The notes: generated from the letters alone by a model not told the origin. Positions 36,520 to 45,895 are shown, counted from the first letter of the stretch. The stretch is 64,000 nt of DNA from Lactobacillus johnsonii (GCF_013487865.1 NZ_CP047409.1:1054001-1118000); one strand, 5' to 3'. Made by a program: numbers and translations.

Positions 36520-37266
36520 TTATCTAACTGTATTATCACCTGATAGAGTACTTAAAATAAGGGTGGATTTATCATGTTCATCCCCTCTTTGTGCAGCTAC
36601 ACCACGTTTTCCAAAAAGTGAATTATCCCCACTTAAAGTAGAGAGTTGATATTGAGCTACTTTAGTATTTTCAACCAAAGTATCCCCAGAAGTAGTTGAA
36701 ACCCTAAGTTCATCGCCTACTTCACTATTTTTCATCTTAAAATCTCCACTCGTTAACTTAACTTTTCCGTGATTTACTATTACATTAATAAAATCAATAT
36801 CTCCCGATGTAGTAGTTAATTTAGCATCTTCAACTTCTACCTTCTTCAAATCTAAATCTCCACTTACTGCAAACCCCATTAAAGCTTCTAATTTTAAATT
36901 TTCTAAACTAGAATCTCCACTTACCGAGCTCGCATTTAACATGTGTAAGTGCTGATCTTCTGGCACAGTAATTACTAACTCTCCCCTGTCTTTATCTGTA
37001 ACTATGTTTATTTCAATAATCCCTTTTTTCCAAAACTTACCTGGTTTACGCTCTACCTTAGGTTCTTTAATTTCAAGCAAGTTTTCATTAAAGACTAAAC
37101 TTGGTTTCTTATCGACTGGTCCACGATAGTGAACTTCAAAATGATCTCCTGCTTTAATTTTTAGGTCTAGATCAATTAAATCAAGTTTCAAATCAGTAAA
37201 ACTATCGTTACTTAAAATTTCATTAACATATTCATTCTTCGTTTTCTCACTTGTATTGAAAAACAT
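36520..37266 (-). CDS. DUF4097-family protein
   Basis: 248 residues. The C-terminal two thirds is a repeated beta-strand pattern built on SGDxxL/SGDxxV (for example SVSGDSSLENLKL, AVSGDLDLKKVEV, TTSGDIDFINV, TLSGDNSLFG, TLSGDNTVR), typical of DUF4097 putative adhesin-like beta-helical proteins. No signal peptide or membrane helix is visible, so a cytoplasmic site is likely. Start chosen at ATG 37266 with GAGGTGG upstream. Genes of this family often accompany PspC/LiaF-type stress operons; no such partner is adjacent here. Confidence 0.8.
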   Translation of the reverse strand: MFFNTSEKTKNEYVNEILSNDSFTDLKLDLIDLDLKIKAGDHFEVHYRGPVDKKPSLVFNENLLEIKEPKVERKPGKFWKKGIIEINIVTDKDRGELVITVPEDQHLHMLNASSVSGDSSLENLKLEALMGFAVSGDLDLKKVEVEDAKLTTTSGDIDFINVIVNHGKVKLTSGDFKMKNSEVGDELRVSTTSGDTLVENTKVAQYQLSTLSGDNSLFGKRGVAAQRGDEHDKSTLILSTLSGDNTVR

Positions 37267-37382
37267 TTCAGCCACCTCGTTTTATTATTCACTCATTATT
37301 TTTATTTGGTTTTAATTTTACTATCATACAAATATTTTTCAATAACTTATTACTAAGTGGCTAAAATTGATAACTAAGATGC

Positions 37383-37421
37383 AAAAAAGACAACCTAAAC
37401 ATACAGTTTAAGTTGTCTTTT
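37383..37421. terminator. Terminator of the alcohol dehydrogenase gene
   Basis: AAAAGACAAC...TAAAC pairs with GTTTA...GTTGTCTTTT with one mismatch; T runs on both strands. Confidence 0.8.
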
Positions 37422-37427
37422 GAGATT

Positions 37428-38471
37428 TTACTTATCATTAACAATGATCAACGACTTAATTGCATCACGATTACTAATTGCTTCATACGCATCTTGAATA
37501 TGATCTAAATCAAAACTCTTGGTAAATACCTTACCTGGATTGATTTTACCATCAAGAACTGCTTGTAATAAAACTTCTTTATCAGGTTTAGTTACAGAAG
37601 CGATACCACCACGCAAACCTACATTCTTCCAGAATAATTGGTTTGACTTAGGTTCTGCATGTGGTACACCCACTCTACCAATCACAGCACCAGAACGAGC
37701 AATTTGACCAGCTTGTTCAATAGCACTTTCTGCACCAACACATTCTAGCACTGCATCAGCCCCAGCATTTTCCTTAGTTAAGGCCAGCACATCCTTAACA
37801 GCTTCTTCGTCTCGACTCGAAACAATATCAGTTGCACCAAATTCTTTACCTAATTGTGCACGATCATCATGGTGAGATAAAAGAATAATTTTTTCAGCAC
37901 CCAATAACTTGGCACCAATTACACCGGCAAGACCAACAGCACCATCCCCAATTACGGCTACAGTGTAACCAGGTTTTACTTCAGCATTTAAAGCTGCATG
38001 ATAACCAGTTGCCATTACATCTGATAAAGTTTGAAGGGATGCCAATTGATCATCAGTGTAGTCTTCTGGCTTTCCAGGAATTTTAACTAAACCTGAATTT
38101 GCTGGTTGATATTTCATGTATTCTGCTTGATATCCCCCGTTTGTTCCTGACTTTTGATTTAAGCAGTTACCTTCAAATCCGTTAATACATGCAACACAGT
38201 GGCCACAACCATGAGTAAATGGAACAATGACAAAGTCATTTGGTTTAATATCTGTTACATCATCACTAACTTCTTCAACCACACCAATTGCTTCATGGCC
38301 AATCAATGAACCAGATTCACGGTCGGCAATACCTCTAAACCACCATAAATCTGAACCACAAACACTCGCACGAATCACTCGAATAATAGCTTGATTTTCT
38401 CCATCAATCTTTGGCTTCTCTACTTCTTTTACTTCAACTTTACCAGGTTCTACAAAAACTGCTGCTTTCAT
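37428..38471 (-). CDS. Zinc-dependent medium-chain alcohol dehydrogenase
   Basis: 347 residues, MDR superfamily. Catalytic zinc ligands in ASVCGSDLWWF and LIGHEAIGVVEE, structural zinc loop GCGHCVACINGFEGNC, and NAD(P) site VAVIGDGAVGLAGVIGAKLLGA. The pattern matches threonine/sorbitol/alcohol dehydrogenase-like proteins in lactobacilli; the substrate is not determined. AAAGGATAT precedes ATG 38471. Monocistronic between two terminators. Confidence 0.88.
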   Translation of the reverse strand: MKAAVFVEPGKVEVKEVEKPKIDGENQAIIRVIRASVCGSDLWWFRGIADRESGSLIGHEAIGVVEEVSDDVTDIKPNDFVIVPFTHGCGHCVACINGFEGNCLNQKSGTNGGYQAEYMKYQPANSGLVKIPGKPEDYTDDQLASLQTLSDVMATGYHAALNAEVKPGYTVAVIGDGAVGLAGVIGAKLLGAEKIILLSHHDDRAQLGKEFGATDIVSSRDEEAVKDVLALTKENAGADAVLECVGAESAIEQAGQIARSGAVIGRVGVPHAEPKSNQLFWKNVGLRGGIASVTKPDKEVLLQAVLDGKINPGKVFTKSFDLDHIQDAYEAISNRDAIKSLIIVNDK

Positions 38472-38591
38472 ATTCTATATCCTTTCGTTTCATTAACTTA
38501 CACAGATAGTTTAAATTAAAAAAGTACCACCTACAATTGCTAAAAAAACATGCTACTATTCATTTTACGTATGACACACTCGCAAACAAAA

Positions 38592-38614
38592 AATCGGATC
38601 TATACGATCCGATT
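38592..38614 (-). terminator. Terminator of the PepSY gene
   Basis: AATCGGATC pairs with GATCCGATT across 5 nt, followed leftward by TTTTTTG. Confidence 0.8.
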
Positions 38615-38622
38615 CTAAGTTC

Positions 38623-39270
38623 TTAATTATTCTTATCTTCTTTGCTAGTCTTATTTTCTTTGTGATCTACTTGATCCTTCTTTTCACTATCTTTCTTATC
38701 TTTTTTGTCTTCATCAGTCTTAGTCTTTAAGATTTTTTGACTTTTGGCATCAATCTTAACTTCAGTTTCTTTATTGCCATCTTTTAATTCAACTTTCCAA
38801 ACTGGTTGCTTATCGTCCATTTCTAAAGACCACTTAACAGCCTTACCAGATGCCTTACTTTGGGCAATTTTTGTAGCTTCACTACGGCTTATTAAGCCAT
38901 TTAGATCTAAGGCCTCTTCTTTATCATCTGCATCTAAGTTTTCTGACTTAGCTTTTAAAATTTTACCACTACTTGCATCAATTTTAACTTTATATTCTGT
39001 TTCCGAATCAAAGCCCTCTATTTCATAAACATATTCATTTTTCTTATTCTTGAGTTCAATCTCCTTAATGGATTTTGAGCCATACTTTTCATTAAATTTA
39101 TTAATTACATCACTTTGAGAAAGATTGATTGAGTTAGAAGTTTGTGTTTGTTCCGTAGCTTGTCCACCAGTAGATGCTTGAGCTTGATTAATTAAAGTAA
39201 GACTAGTTCCACCTAAGGCTAAACCTAAAACAGCTGCGCCTAATGATAATCTCTTAATGTTTGTTCTCAT
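38623..39270 (-). CDS. Secreted protein with two PepSY domains
   Basis: 215 residues. An N-terminal signal peptide (RLSLGAAVLGLALGG...NQAQAS) is followed by two PepSY repeats, each with a helix and a beta sheet ending in IDASSGKIL or IDAKSQKIL, then a very lysine/aspartate-rich tail with no LPXTG motif. PepSY domains are thought to inhibit or modulate peptidases; a cell-surface role is likely. It lies directly downstream of, and co-oriented with, a two-component system, so it is a candidate target of that system. Confidence 0.85.
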   Translation of the reverse strand: MRTNIKRLSLGAAVLGLALGGTSLTLINQAQASTGGQATEQTQTSNSINLSQSDVINKFNEKYGSKSIKEIELKNKKNEYVYEIEGFDSETEYKVKIDASSGKILKAKSENLDADDKEEALDLNGLISRSEATKIAQSKASGKAVKWSLEMDDKQPVWKVELKDGNKETEVKIDAKSQKILKTKTDEDKKDKKDSEKKDQVDHKENKTSKEDKNN

Positions 39271-39399
39271 AATAGAATCCTCACTTTTTCTTCAAATTTA
39301 TTTTTGTTGCTTAACTTTATATATTTAGTTTACGAAAAAACGAGGATGAAAAAACTAAGAGCAGATATAAATTAAATGAAGATTTTTTCATTTTAATCA

Positions 39400-40752
39400 T
39401 TAGAGTGGTAATTTTATTTCAAAAATCGTCCCTTTAGGAGTATTAGCTGAAACACTAATTTTTCCATGATACTTGGTAACAATATCTTTTACAATAGCTA
39501 AGCCAATTCCAGTACCTTTAATCTGACTAGAGTGAGCTTGATCTTCTCGATAAAAACGATCAAAAATCTTATCATAATTTTCTTCTCTAATACCAATTCC
39601 CTGATCCTTAACTCTTAAAGTTAAGTACCCATTATCTTTCTGTAATTCTATCTTTATTTTGGCATTGTTTTGAGAATACTTAGCTGCATTATCTAACAAG
39701 TTATGAATAATTAAGCGGAAATCTTTCACTTCAATTGGGTAGAAAACTTTTATTGGACTTGAAATATAGACGCTACAAGTATTATATTCTTGTTCAAGAA
39801 TTTCACTCTCTTTTTGAACTATTGGCACTAGATCAATGGGATCAATTGATTGGTGTTGTTTCTTAGCTCGTCCTAATTCCAAAAGTTCATTAACCAGTAT
39901 TTCCATCCTACTTGATTCAGAGTCAATATATTGGAGGGACTTTGCGACAACTTCGGGATGTTCTTTACCGCGTCTTTTAATCAAATTAATGTGGCCACGG
40001 ATTGCAGCAAGCGGCGTCTTCAATTCATGAGATGCATCAGTAACAAATTGTTGTTCACGCTGAATTGCCTTATCTTGATACTCTAGCAATTTATTAAAAG
40101 ACTGCGCTAAGTGATGAATTTCTGCTGGTTGTTTCGGCACGAATACTTTCTTTTTTGCCGTGGTTTGATGTTCAATTGCCTCAATATCTTGATCTATTTT
40201 CTCTAGTGGCTGACTCCATTTTCTTGAAAAACGTTTAATTAAAGGAATCGAACAAATGATGGCAATTAAATTTAAAATAATGATTGCAAGTAATAAATGG
40301 GTAATTAAGGTAAAAAGATCGTCAACATTTAAAATCACAGAAATTCGATAGCCATCTTCATTTGCAGTCCGTAAATAATAAACGCTATTTTCCATAAAAA
40401 CAACATTATTGTAATTCCTATGATTCTTTACTTTTTCAAATAATTCTTCCCCATCTTCCGAATAGACAGTCTTACCCTTAGGAGTTTTCAGTGAAATCGC
40501 ATCATTACTTTGTCTAGCAAGATAAGCATTTAGAAATAATTTCCATTCATTTTTATTCTTATGCTCATCGTGGTCACTAATATTATCACTAATTGTATCA
40601 ATAACTTCTTCTGCTTGCTCATGAGCATTATTATAAATGAATGCTGTTGAAATACCAGCAAAGGCTAAATTAACTAGGAAGAGAATAATAATGAATAAAG
40701 TCAGAAACAACTGTGTTAATTGTTGGGAAGTTGTTCTTATTTTTTTATTCAT
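39400..40752 (-). CDS. Sensor histidine kinase
   Basis: 450 residues. One transmembrane helix near residue 12-38, an extracellular domain of roughly 110 residues, a second helix (LITHLLLAIIILNLIAIIC), a HAMP-like linker, then HisKA with the phosphorylated histidine in FVTDASHELKTPLAAIRGH and an ATPase domain with LLDNAAKYS, VKDQGIGI and GTGIGLAIVKDI. OmpR-partner type kinase. Start overlaps the end of the response regulator gene by 8 bp. The signal is unknown. Confidence 0.93.
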   Translation of the reverse strand: MNKKIRTTSQQLTQLFLTLFIIILFLVNLAFAGISTAFIYNNAHEQAEEVIDTISDNISDHDEHKNKNEWKLFLNAYLARQSNDAISLKTPKGKTVYSEDGEELFEKVKNHRNYNNVVFMENSVYYLRTANEDGYRISVILNVDDLFTLITHLLLAIIILNLIAIICSIPLIKRFSRKWSQPLEKIDQDIEAIEHQTTAKKKVFVPKQPAEIHHLAQSFNKLLEYQDKAIQREQQFVTDASHELKTPLAAIRGHINLIKRRGKEHPEVVAKSLQYIDSESSRMEILVNELLELGRAKKQHQSIDPIDLVPIVQKESEILEQEYNTCSVYISSPIKVFYPIEVKDFRLIIHNLLDNAAKYSQNNAKIKIELQKDNGYLTLRVKDQGIGIREENYDKIFDRFYREDQAHSSQIKGTGIGLAIVKDIVTKYHGKISVSANTPKGTIFEIKLPL

Positions 40753-41440
40753 TATCGTCCACCTTTCTTAAGCAATAGCCATATCCACGAACTGTTTTAA
40801 TCAAATTACGATATTTTCCCAACTTATTTCGCAGCGCTCTTATATAGACATCAACTGTGTTAGTTTGACCGATAAAATCATATCCCCATACGATATCTAA
40901 TAATTCATCCCGGCTTTTAACTTTTTCAGGATCATTCATTAATTCACATAGCAATGCATATTCTTTTGGAGTTAAGTAGATTTCCTCACCCTTGCACCAA
41001 AATTTATGAGAAACCAAGTCAATTTTTAAAACACTAAATTCTAAGGTAGAACTGACAACCCGTCTCTTTTCTCGTTCTAATCTTCTAAGAATCACTCTAA
41101 TTCGGGCGAAAAGTTCTTCTATTTCAAAAGGCTTGGTCATATAGTCGTCTAAGCCTTGATCTAAAGCATTACTAATGTCAGAAGCTTGGTTACGGGCAGT
41201 TAACATAATAATAGGAATGTCACTAACTTTTCTAATTCTTCTTAAGACAGTGATGCCATCATAAACAGGTAACATCCAATCTAAAAGGATTAAAGTTGGT
41301 TTTTCTTTTTCAAAAAATTCAAGACCTTCTTTACCATCTTTAGCCCAGACTACCTCATAGCCTTCTAATTCAAGCTCTGGTTGAATAAAACTAGCTAGAC
41401 TCTCTTCATCTTCAATTAAAAGAATTTTTGCTTTTTCCAT
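40745..41440 (-). CDS. OmpR-family response regulator
   Basis: 231 residues: receiver domain with the phosphorylated Asp54 in LILLDWMLPVYDG and the acidic pair at residues 10-11, Thr in IIMLTARN and Lys in YMTKPFEIEEL, then a winged-helix DNA-binding domain with LTPKEYALLCELM and VRGYGYCLR. Cotranscribed with the histidine kinase. The regulon is unknown; the PepSY gene downstream is a candidate. Confidence 0.94.
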   Translation of the reverse strand: MEKAKILLIEDEESLASFIQPELELEGYEVVWAKDGKEGLEFFEKEKPTLILLDWMLPVYDGITVLRRIRKVSDIPIIMLTARNQASDISNALDQGLDDYMTKPFEIEELFARIRVILRRLEREKRRVVSSTLEFSVLKIDLVSHKFWCKGEEIYLTPKEYALLCELMNDPEKVKSRDELLDIVWGYDFIGQTNTVDVYIRALRNKLGKYRNLIKTVRGYGYCLRKVDDNE

Positions 41441-41533
41441 ATCTTACCCCCCTGCTTTCCAAATCACCTTTAGGATTATTTTTAAATAGTAAATTCAATA
41501 TTAATTTGATTCTTTTTATTTTAATAGACATTT

Positions 41534-41568
41534 AAAATAGCTCCAAGTAAACTGCTTGGAGCTATTTT
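41534..41568 (-). terminator. Terminator of the NUDIX gene
   Basis: A 14-bp perfect stem (AAAATAGCTCCAAG and complement) with a 7-nt loop and T run. Confidence 0.85.
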
Positions 41569-41579
41569 GTAATAAATTT

Positions 41580-42203
41580 TTATTCAAACTTAGTATCCCA
41601 ATTTGGATTATTATTTGCTTCAAAACACATTGCAATTTGCTCTTCTGTGTTTCTATCAATAGATAAGTTTGGCAAGTTGTCTAGAGGAAAGTAGTCACAA
41701 GCATCTGTTTCATCATTAGGAGTAAATGTACCACCTAATTCTTTACATAAAAAGAAAATCTTAGTAACGTTAGTCGCTAAAATTGGCTTATTATGATGAT
41801 TACGATCTTGAACTGCAATAATTTTAATTGGTTCTACTTTTCTACCAGATTCTTCAAAAGCCTCTTTAACACAGTTATCTGCGACAGTTTGATCATAATC
41901 GTTCCAGCCGCCTGGCAATGACCATTCTTGAGACATTTTTTCACGAACTAATAAGATTTTATTATCTTTAAAAATTGCAGCTCGAGTCTCAATTTTAGGA
42001 GTTTGATATCCCTCATCTCCAAGAAACAAGGTTTTAATTTTTTCTTCTGGAATTCCAGTCCTAGCAGCCATCATTTCACCAGCAATACGCCGAATTTCTT
42101 CATAGCGTTCACGATCAAAAACATCATGGCCATATCTTAATCCGGCTTGCGCTAGGCTCTGCAAATCCATTGCCCAATTTGCAATTTGATCATTTGTTTT
42201 CAT
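41580..42203 (-). CDS. NUDIX hydrolase with N-terminal NUDIX-associated domain
   Basis: 207 residues: an N-terminal helical domain (about 1-65) found in front of ADP-ribose-pyrophosphatase-like NUDIX proteins, then a NUDIX fold. The NUDIX box reads GGWNDYDQTVADNCVKEAFE ending ESG; the first glutamate of the consensus is Gln, but the metal-binding KEAFEESG part is intact. The substrate is a nucleoside diphosphate derivative, not determined. 22 bp downstream of the HAD hydrolase gene, probably one transcript. Confidence 0.87.
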   Translation of the reverse strand: MKTNDQIANWAMDLQSLAQAGLRYGHDVFDRERYEEIRRIAGEMMAARTGIPEEKIKTLFLGDEGYQTPKIETRAAIFKDNKILLVREKMSQEWSLPGGWNDYDQTVADNCVKEAFEESGRKVEPIKIIAVQDRNHHNKPILATNVTKIFFLCKELGGTFTPNDETDACDYFPLDNLPNLSIDRNTEEQIAMCFEANNNPNWDTKFE

Positions 42204-42225
42204 TTTTCAATCACCTAAAATTTAC

Positions 42226-42825
42226 TTAATGGTTAGAAATATATTCTTGTAATTCGCCAAGTTTATCAATTTTAAAGGTAAAAGCTAACATACCAAGCTT
42301 CTTTGCTGCATCGGTGTTTGCTTTTAAATCATCGATAAATATACTCTCTTCTGGATTTAAAATATAGCGAGCAGTTAATCTTTCATATATTCTTCTATCT
42401 GGCTTTATTAATTTCTCTTGGGCAGAAAAAACATAACCATCAAAATAATTGCCCATCTCAGAATTTTTAACAAAATTAGCAAACTGCATTCCCGTATTGG
42501 ATAAACCGTAAATCTTATAACCTTGTTTACGTAGTTCCTCCATATAATTAAAAACTGGCTCATAGAAATCAACATTTTCTGGCCAAGTTGCCATAATTTG
42601 CTTAACCTTACTTTTTAGCTTATCCGGAACTTTACTAATAAAAATTTCAGTGGCTTCTTCCTCGGTAATTTTTCCAGAGTCGATTTCGCCCCACTCTTTA
42701 GATTCAAAAATAGTTTTTCTAATTAGATCATGATCCTCGGGACTCAATTCATAATGATTTAAAATTTCATCTGGATTGTAGTTCATAATGACATTTCCAA
42801 AGTCAAAAATAATATTCTTAAGCAT
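42226..42825 (-). CDS. HAD-superfamily hydrolase (IA/YihX-like)
   Basis: 199 residues. Motif I IIFDFGNVIMNY with the nucleophilic aspartate, motif II YGLSNTG, motif III lysine in EKLIKPDRRIYERL, motif IV SIFIDDLKANTDAAKKLGM. A small helical cap lies between residues 15 and 80. Phosphatase acting on a small phosphorylated metabolite, not identified. Pairs with the downstream NUDIX gene. Confidence 0.88.
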   Translation of the reverse strand: MLKNIIFDFGNVIMNYNPDEILNHYELSPEDHDLIRKTIFESKEWGEIDSGKITEEEATEIFISKVPDKLKSKVKQIMATWPENVDFYEPVFNYMEELRKQGYKIYGLSNTGMQFANFVKNSEMGNYFDGYVFSAQEKLIKPDRRIYERLTARYILNPEESIFIDDLKANTDAAKKLGMLAFTFKIDKLGELQEYISNH

Positions 42826-42891
42826 TAACTTCCCCTCTATCTTTAATAGTCTATAGTAAAAATATTGCTCTTTTTGCTAGAATCTTGCAAG

Positions 42892-42920
42892 AAAAAACAA
42901 GAGATTTGATAAACTCTCGT
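42892..42920 (-). terminator. Terminator of the first small membrane peptide gene
   Basis: ACGAGAG pairs with CTCTTGT (one G-U), followed by TTTTTTC, 20 bp after the peptide stop codon. Confidence 0.7.
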
Positions 42921-42940
42921 CTTAAGGATTAATTATTATC

Positions 42941-43057
42941 TTATCGACCGCGATGAAGAGTATTATTTTTAGTTCTTATGGGAACTCGTTTAGGTTTAAT
43001 ACTTACTGAAAAGAATAAAGTTCCTAGTAACACTGCAATTGCTAAAATCTGATTCAT
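42941..43057 (-). CDS. 38-aa membrane peptide, member of a two-copy family
   Basis: The frame begins MNQILAIAVLLGTLFFSVSI, one hydrophobic helix, and ends in a basic, cytoplasmic-type tail with TLHRGR. AGAGGAG lies 10 nt upstream of the ATG, a promoter lies at 43094-43121 and a terminator follows the stop, so this is a complete monocistronic gene. A homologous 36-residue peptide is encoded at 52474-52584 (MSQLLVIAGLIGILYG... ending TVHKGR). Family and function are unknown to me; a membrane-stress or partner-protein peptide is one possibility. Confidence 0.75.
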   Translation of the reverse strand: MNQILAIAVLLGTLFFSVSIKPKRVPIRTKNNTLHRGR

Positions 43058-43093
43058 AAGTAAAGTATCTCCTCTTACTTTTTGTCAGTTATA

Positions 43094-43121
43094 ATTATAT
43101 ACTGATTAAAAGTAAGTACAA
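43094..43121 (-). promoter_or_regulatory. Promoter of the 38-aa peptide gene
   Basis: TTGTAC, 16 bp, TATAAT reading leftward, 37 bp before the start codon. Confidence 0.65.
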
Positions 43122-43175
43122 TGCTAATTTTTTAATAAAAATTAAACTTTTCCCTATAATCTGGAACAATTAAAT

Positions 43176-43727
43176 TTACATCTTGCCGCCAAATACTGGG
43201 AAGACGCCTGATTTACCATAATCAACCGGGGTAAACTTCTTAAGTTTATCCATATCTTCATCGCTGATTACAAAATCAATTTCAGCATTACTCTTCATAT
43301 GTGCAGGATTTGCAGACTTAGGTAATACAACACAGTTAAGTTGCCAATCATAACGAATACATAATTGAGGTACGGTTACACCATACTTATCAGCCATCTT
43401 TTCAATTTTTGTATCATTTAGAGGAGCACCGTGAGCAATTGGTGAGAAAGCTTCAACTACAATATCATTTCCTTGAATGTAATCAATTAAGTTCATCGGG
43501 GTTTCACCAATGTGAACTAAAATTTGATTAACAGCAGATTTAGTAGAACTATTCTGCATTAAGTTATCTAAATCTTCTTTTTCAAAGCTGGCGACACCAA
43601 TTGTACGTAACTTTCCTTCTTCGACTGCTTTAGGTGTTTGATCATCAGGAATCTCCCATATCCCAAGTGCCATCTTAGGAATTTTTAAACCATTATTCAT
43701 GGTTAAAGTTTCATCAAAAATAGACAT
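43176..43727 (-). pseudogene. Aldo/keto reductase lacking its catalytic core
   Basis: 183 residues where the family has about 280. The N-terminus (NNGLKIPKMALGIWEIPDD) jumps at AV into EEGKLRTIGVASFEKEDL, the segment that normally comes near residue 140. About 100 residues are missing, including the Asp, Tyr, Lys and His of the active site. The frame is kept, so a protein can be made, but it cannot be a normal NADPH reductase. The C-terminal half (VVEAFSPIAHG, VVLPKSANPAHMKSNAE) still has part of the cofactor site. Confidence 0.8.
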
Positions 43728-43899
43728 AGAATCATCCCTTTCTTTGCTAATTTCATTTTTAAAAAAATTTTTTAACTACCTAAGATTTAGAATGCATCAA
43801 TTTCTATAACTTAAATGCATATTTTGCTTATTTCCATCTTAATCACCGTCTTTAAATGTTGTAAAATGCTAATATTAGTAAATTGTAAGGAAAGATAAA

Positions 43900-44583
43900 A
43901 TGAAAAGAAACAGAAAAGAACACAATTTCAATGATTTTTCAAAGCAAGAAAAAGAAAAATTAAAGACTGTTCGCCAAGAACTTATTCAAGCACAAAAAGA
44001 AGAACCAGAAAACTTACGTGAGCACCTCCAAGCTTTTAATGATGGGGTAATGGCAATCATTATTACAATTATTGTATTAGAGATCCAGCCAGCTATTAAT
44101 GAAGTTCACTATGGACAATTTCTCGCAAATATTATTGTATTTTTAATTACATTCTTCATCGTGGCGGATTTTTGGTATGATCTGCATTTAGCTTTTTCCT
44201 ACTATATATTTAAGCCCTCAAAAACAATTGCTGTCTTAGACTTCTTTTTCTTAGCTGACCTTTCTCTTCTTCCGGTAATGACAAAATGGATTATGGCAGA
44301 AGGTTCAACATTTGCGGTAGCTAATTTTGGAGTAGTTTTTTTAATTGCTAAAATTTTAGAATATTTAATTCAATATTTTGGCGCTAAGAAGACGGCGAAA
44401 TATTCCCAAATTATGAACATTATTATCAGTCGATCTTTTATTAGAAAGGTTGCTGTCACCTTATTTTTAAATATTGTTCTCATTGGTCTATCGTTTGTTC
44501 TTCCTAGACTTGCCATGATTCTTTATGTAGTTATACCAGTTATTTCATTTTTATTCCCTGTTAAGCGTAATAAAATCATGTAA
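43900..44583 (+). CDS. TMEM175/DUF1211-family potassium channel
   Basis: 227 residues. A charged N-terminal stretch (about 1-45) precedes the family signature LQAFNDGVMAIIITIIVLEI, in which the FNDG sequence (FSD in most members) forms the channel lining. Six hydrophobic segments follow. Bacterial TMEM175 proteins conduct K+ with low selectivity. GTAAGGAAAG precedes ATG 43900. Monocistronic, terminator at 44588-44620. Confidence 0.85.
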   Translation: MKRNRKEHNFNDFSKQEKEKLKTVRQELIQAQKEEPENLREHLQAFNDGVMAIIITIIVLEIQPAINEVHYGQFLANIIVFLITFFIVADFWYDLHLAFSYYIFKPSKTIAVLDFFFLADLSLLPVMTKWIMAEGSTFAVANFGVVFLIAKILEYLIQYFGAKKTAKYSQIMNIIISRSFIRKVAVTLFLNIVLIGLSFVLPRLAMILYVVIPVISFLFPVKRNKIM

Positions 44584-44587
44584 TAAA

Positions 44588-44620
44588 GGCAGAAGCACAA
44601 TTAAATGCTTCTGTCTTTTT
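44588..44620 (+). terminator. Terminator of the TMEM175-like gene
   Basis: GGCAGAAGCA pairs with TGCTTCTGTC, followed by TTTTT. Confidence 0.8.
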
Positions 44621-44632
44621 AACATTTCCAAA

Positions 44633-44675
44633 CAAAAAAGGCGATATTCCACTTTAGGGAGTATCGCTCTTTTTC
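44633..44675 (-). terminator. Terminator of the adhesin remnant
   Basis: AAAAAAGGCGATA pairs with TATCGCTCTTTTT, just past the C-terminal sorting-signal remnant. Confidence 0.65.
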
Positions 44676-44691
44676 GTATCAACGATGTTGA

Positions 44692-45560
44692 CTATTTATT
44701 CTTTTTTCTCTTGTCTCCTAATCCAAACAATGAGAATACACCTGCTAACCCAAGAAGTGCAGCTCCTGCTAACGTTAAGTTAGAATTATCCTTCTTTTAC
44801 ATCAAGTGTTGTGGTCCCACCATCAATTTCAAGAGCATTAGCATCTTCTGTTGTTAAGGTCACATTACTGTTTTCATCAAAAATAATTTGATGTGTTCCA
44901 CCTTCAAATTGAAGAATTTGCTGCTCACCGTTTTGTTGAGTAGCGCGTGTCTTACCATCAAGTGGTCCTACATAAAATGAAACAGAGTTTGCAGTAATAG
45001 TATTCTTAAATGCTAAGGTTGAATTAATACTTGGTTTAGTATAAATAAGTTGTGAACCAGTAAAGTTAACATTATCAACTGTGTATCCACCAGCATTATA
45101 AACAAGGCCCCAGTAACTACGAGCATAAATATTCAAATCTTTAAAGGTTACAGAATTTTGTGTATTCATATCAAATGAATATCCGGAGAAATCAATTGTA
45201 CGTTTTTCTTCTGGATTATCTGATTGAATTACAATATTACACGTATTCTTGATATGAGTTTCTGTATATGTACTATCTGTTTGGTCTGCTAAATTAAGAT
45301 TTTTAGCAACATTAATAGTAGTAGTAGTCCCATTTTGAATTGCATTAATAAATCCCTTAGCGTCACTAACTGTTACTGCATAGGATCTTCTGCTTCAGCT
45401 GCAAGTGCTGTAGCTGCTACCTTACTTTCAGCAAGATTATTTGCACTAAGGAATTATGCATTTTGAACTGCTTTATTTACGTTAAGTGCATTAGTTGAAA
45501 CTTCAGTCTTTGCATCGTTTACTGCATTATTCAAATCAGAAGAAGTATTAGTATCAGTAG
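44692..45560 (-). pseudogene. Shattered LPXTG-type surface adhesin
   Basis: Reading leftward, pieces of one protein appear in several frames. 45545-45390 gives a helical stretch (DLNNAVNDAKTEVSTNALNV, SANNLAESKVAATALAAEAE) broken by a TAA. 45390-44786 gives a beta-helical part (AVTVSDAKGFINAIQNGTTT, SVTFKDLNIYARSYWGL, TLTTEDANALEIDGGTTTLD) after a frameshift. The frame then closes, and in another frame LTLAGAALLGLAGVFSLFGL with the tail GDKRKKNK ends at 44692: a sorting-signal helix and basic tail with the LPXTG motif itself lost. No start codon or signal peptide remains. Only 45169-44786 could be translated as one piece. A large adhesin has been reduced by deletions, at least one nonsense change and at least two shifts. 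Confidence 0.75.
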
Positions 45561-45806
45561 TTTAATTTTAGAAATTAATTACAAGTGATATAGTAACATG
45601 TAATCTTTTCTTGTTCTATACTCCTATATAATTTATATGACTTTCTTTAGAATTAAGTCTTCCTATCAAATAGTGGTCTTATAATAAGCATAATGGCATA
45701 ATTTTTAAATAATCATTTTATTAGTACGTAATATTATTATATTTAAATAACAAAAATATCAGCGCTTGCTTTTATAATTTTACATTTTTGGAATCAAAAT
45801 TTTATT

Positions 45807-45833
45807 ACCGATTAAAAGTCATTTTCGACCGAT
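45807..45833 (+). promoter_or_regulatory. Direct repeat of LytTR type upstream of the LytTR gene
   Basis: ACCGAT occurs at 45807-45812 and 45828-45833, 21 bp apart (two helical turns), ending 36 bp before a TATAAT at 45869-45874 that lacks a good -35. The spacing is that of LytTR-domain binding sites, so the gene product may activate its own promoter. The stretch 45561-45806 shows no gene. Confidence 0.55.
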
Positions 45834-45895
45834 GACTGACAAAACAAAGTAAAAATACCTCATATCGATATAATTTAACTTGAAAGGAGTAAGAT

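Noticed and set aside
41580-42203. NUDIX box missing the first Glu taken as inactivating
   Set aside because: The metal-binding glutamates (KEAFEESG) are intact, and relatives with this N-terminal domain, as I recall them, also vary at that first position.
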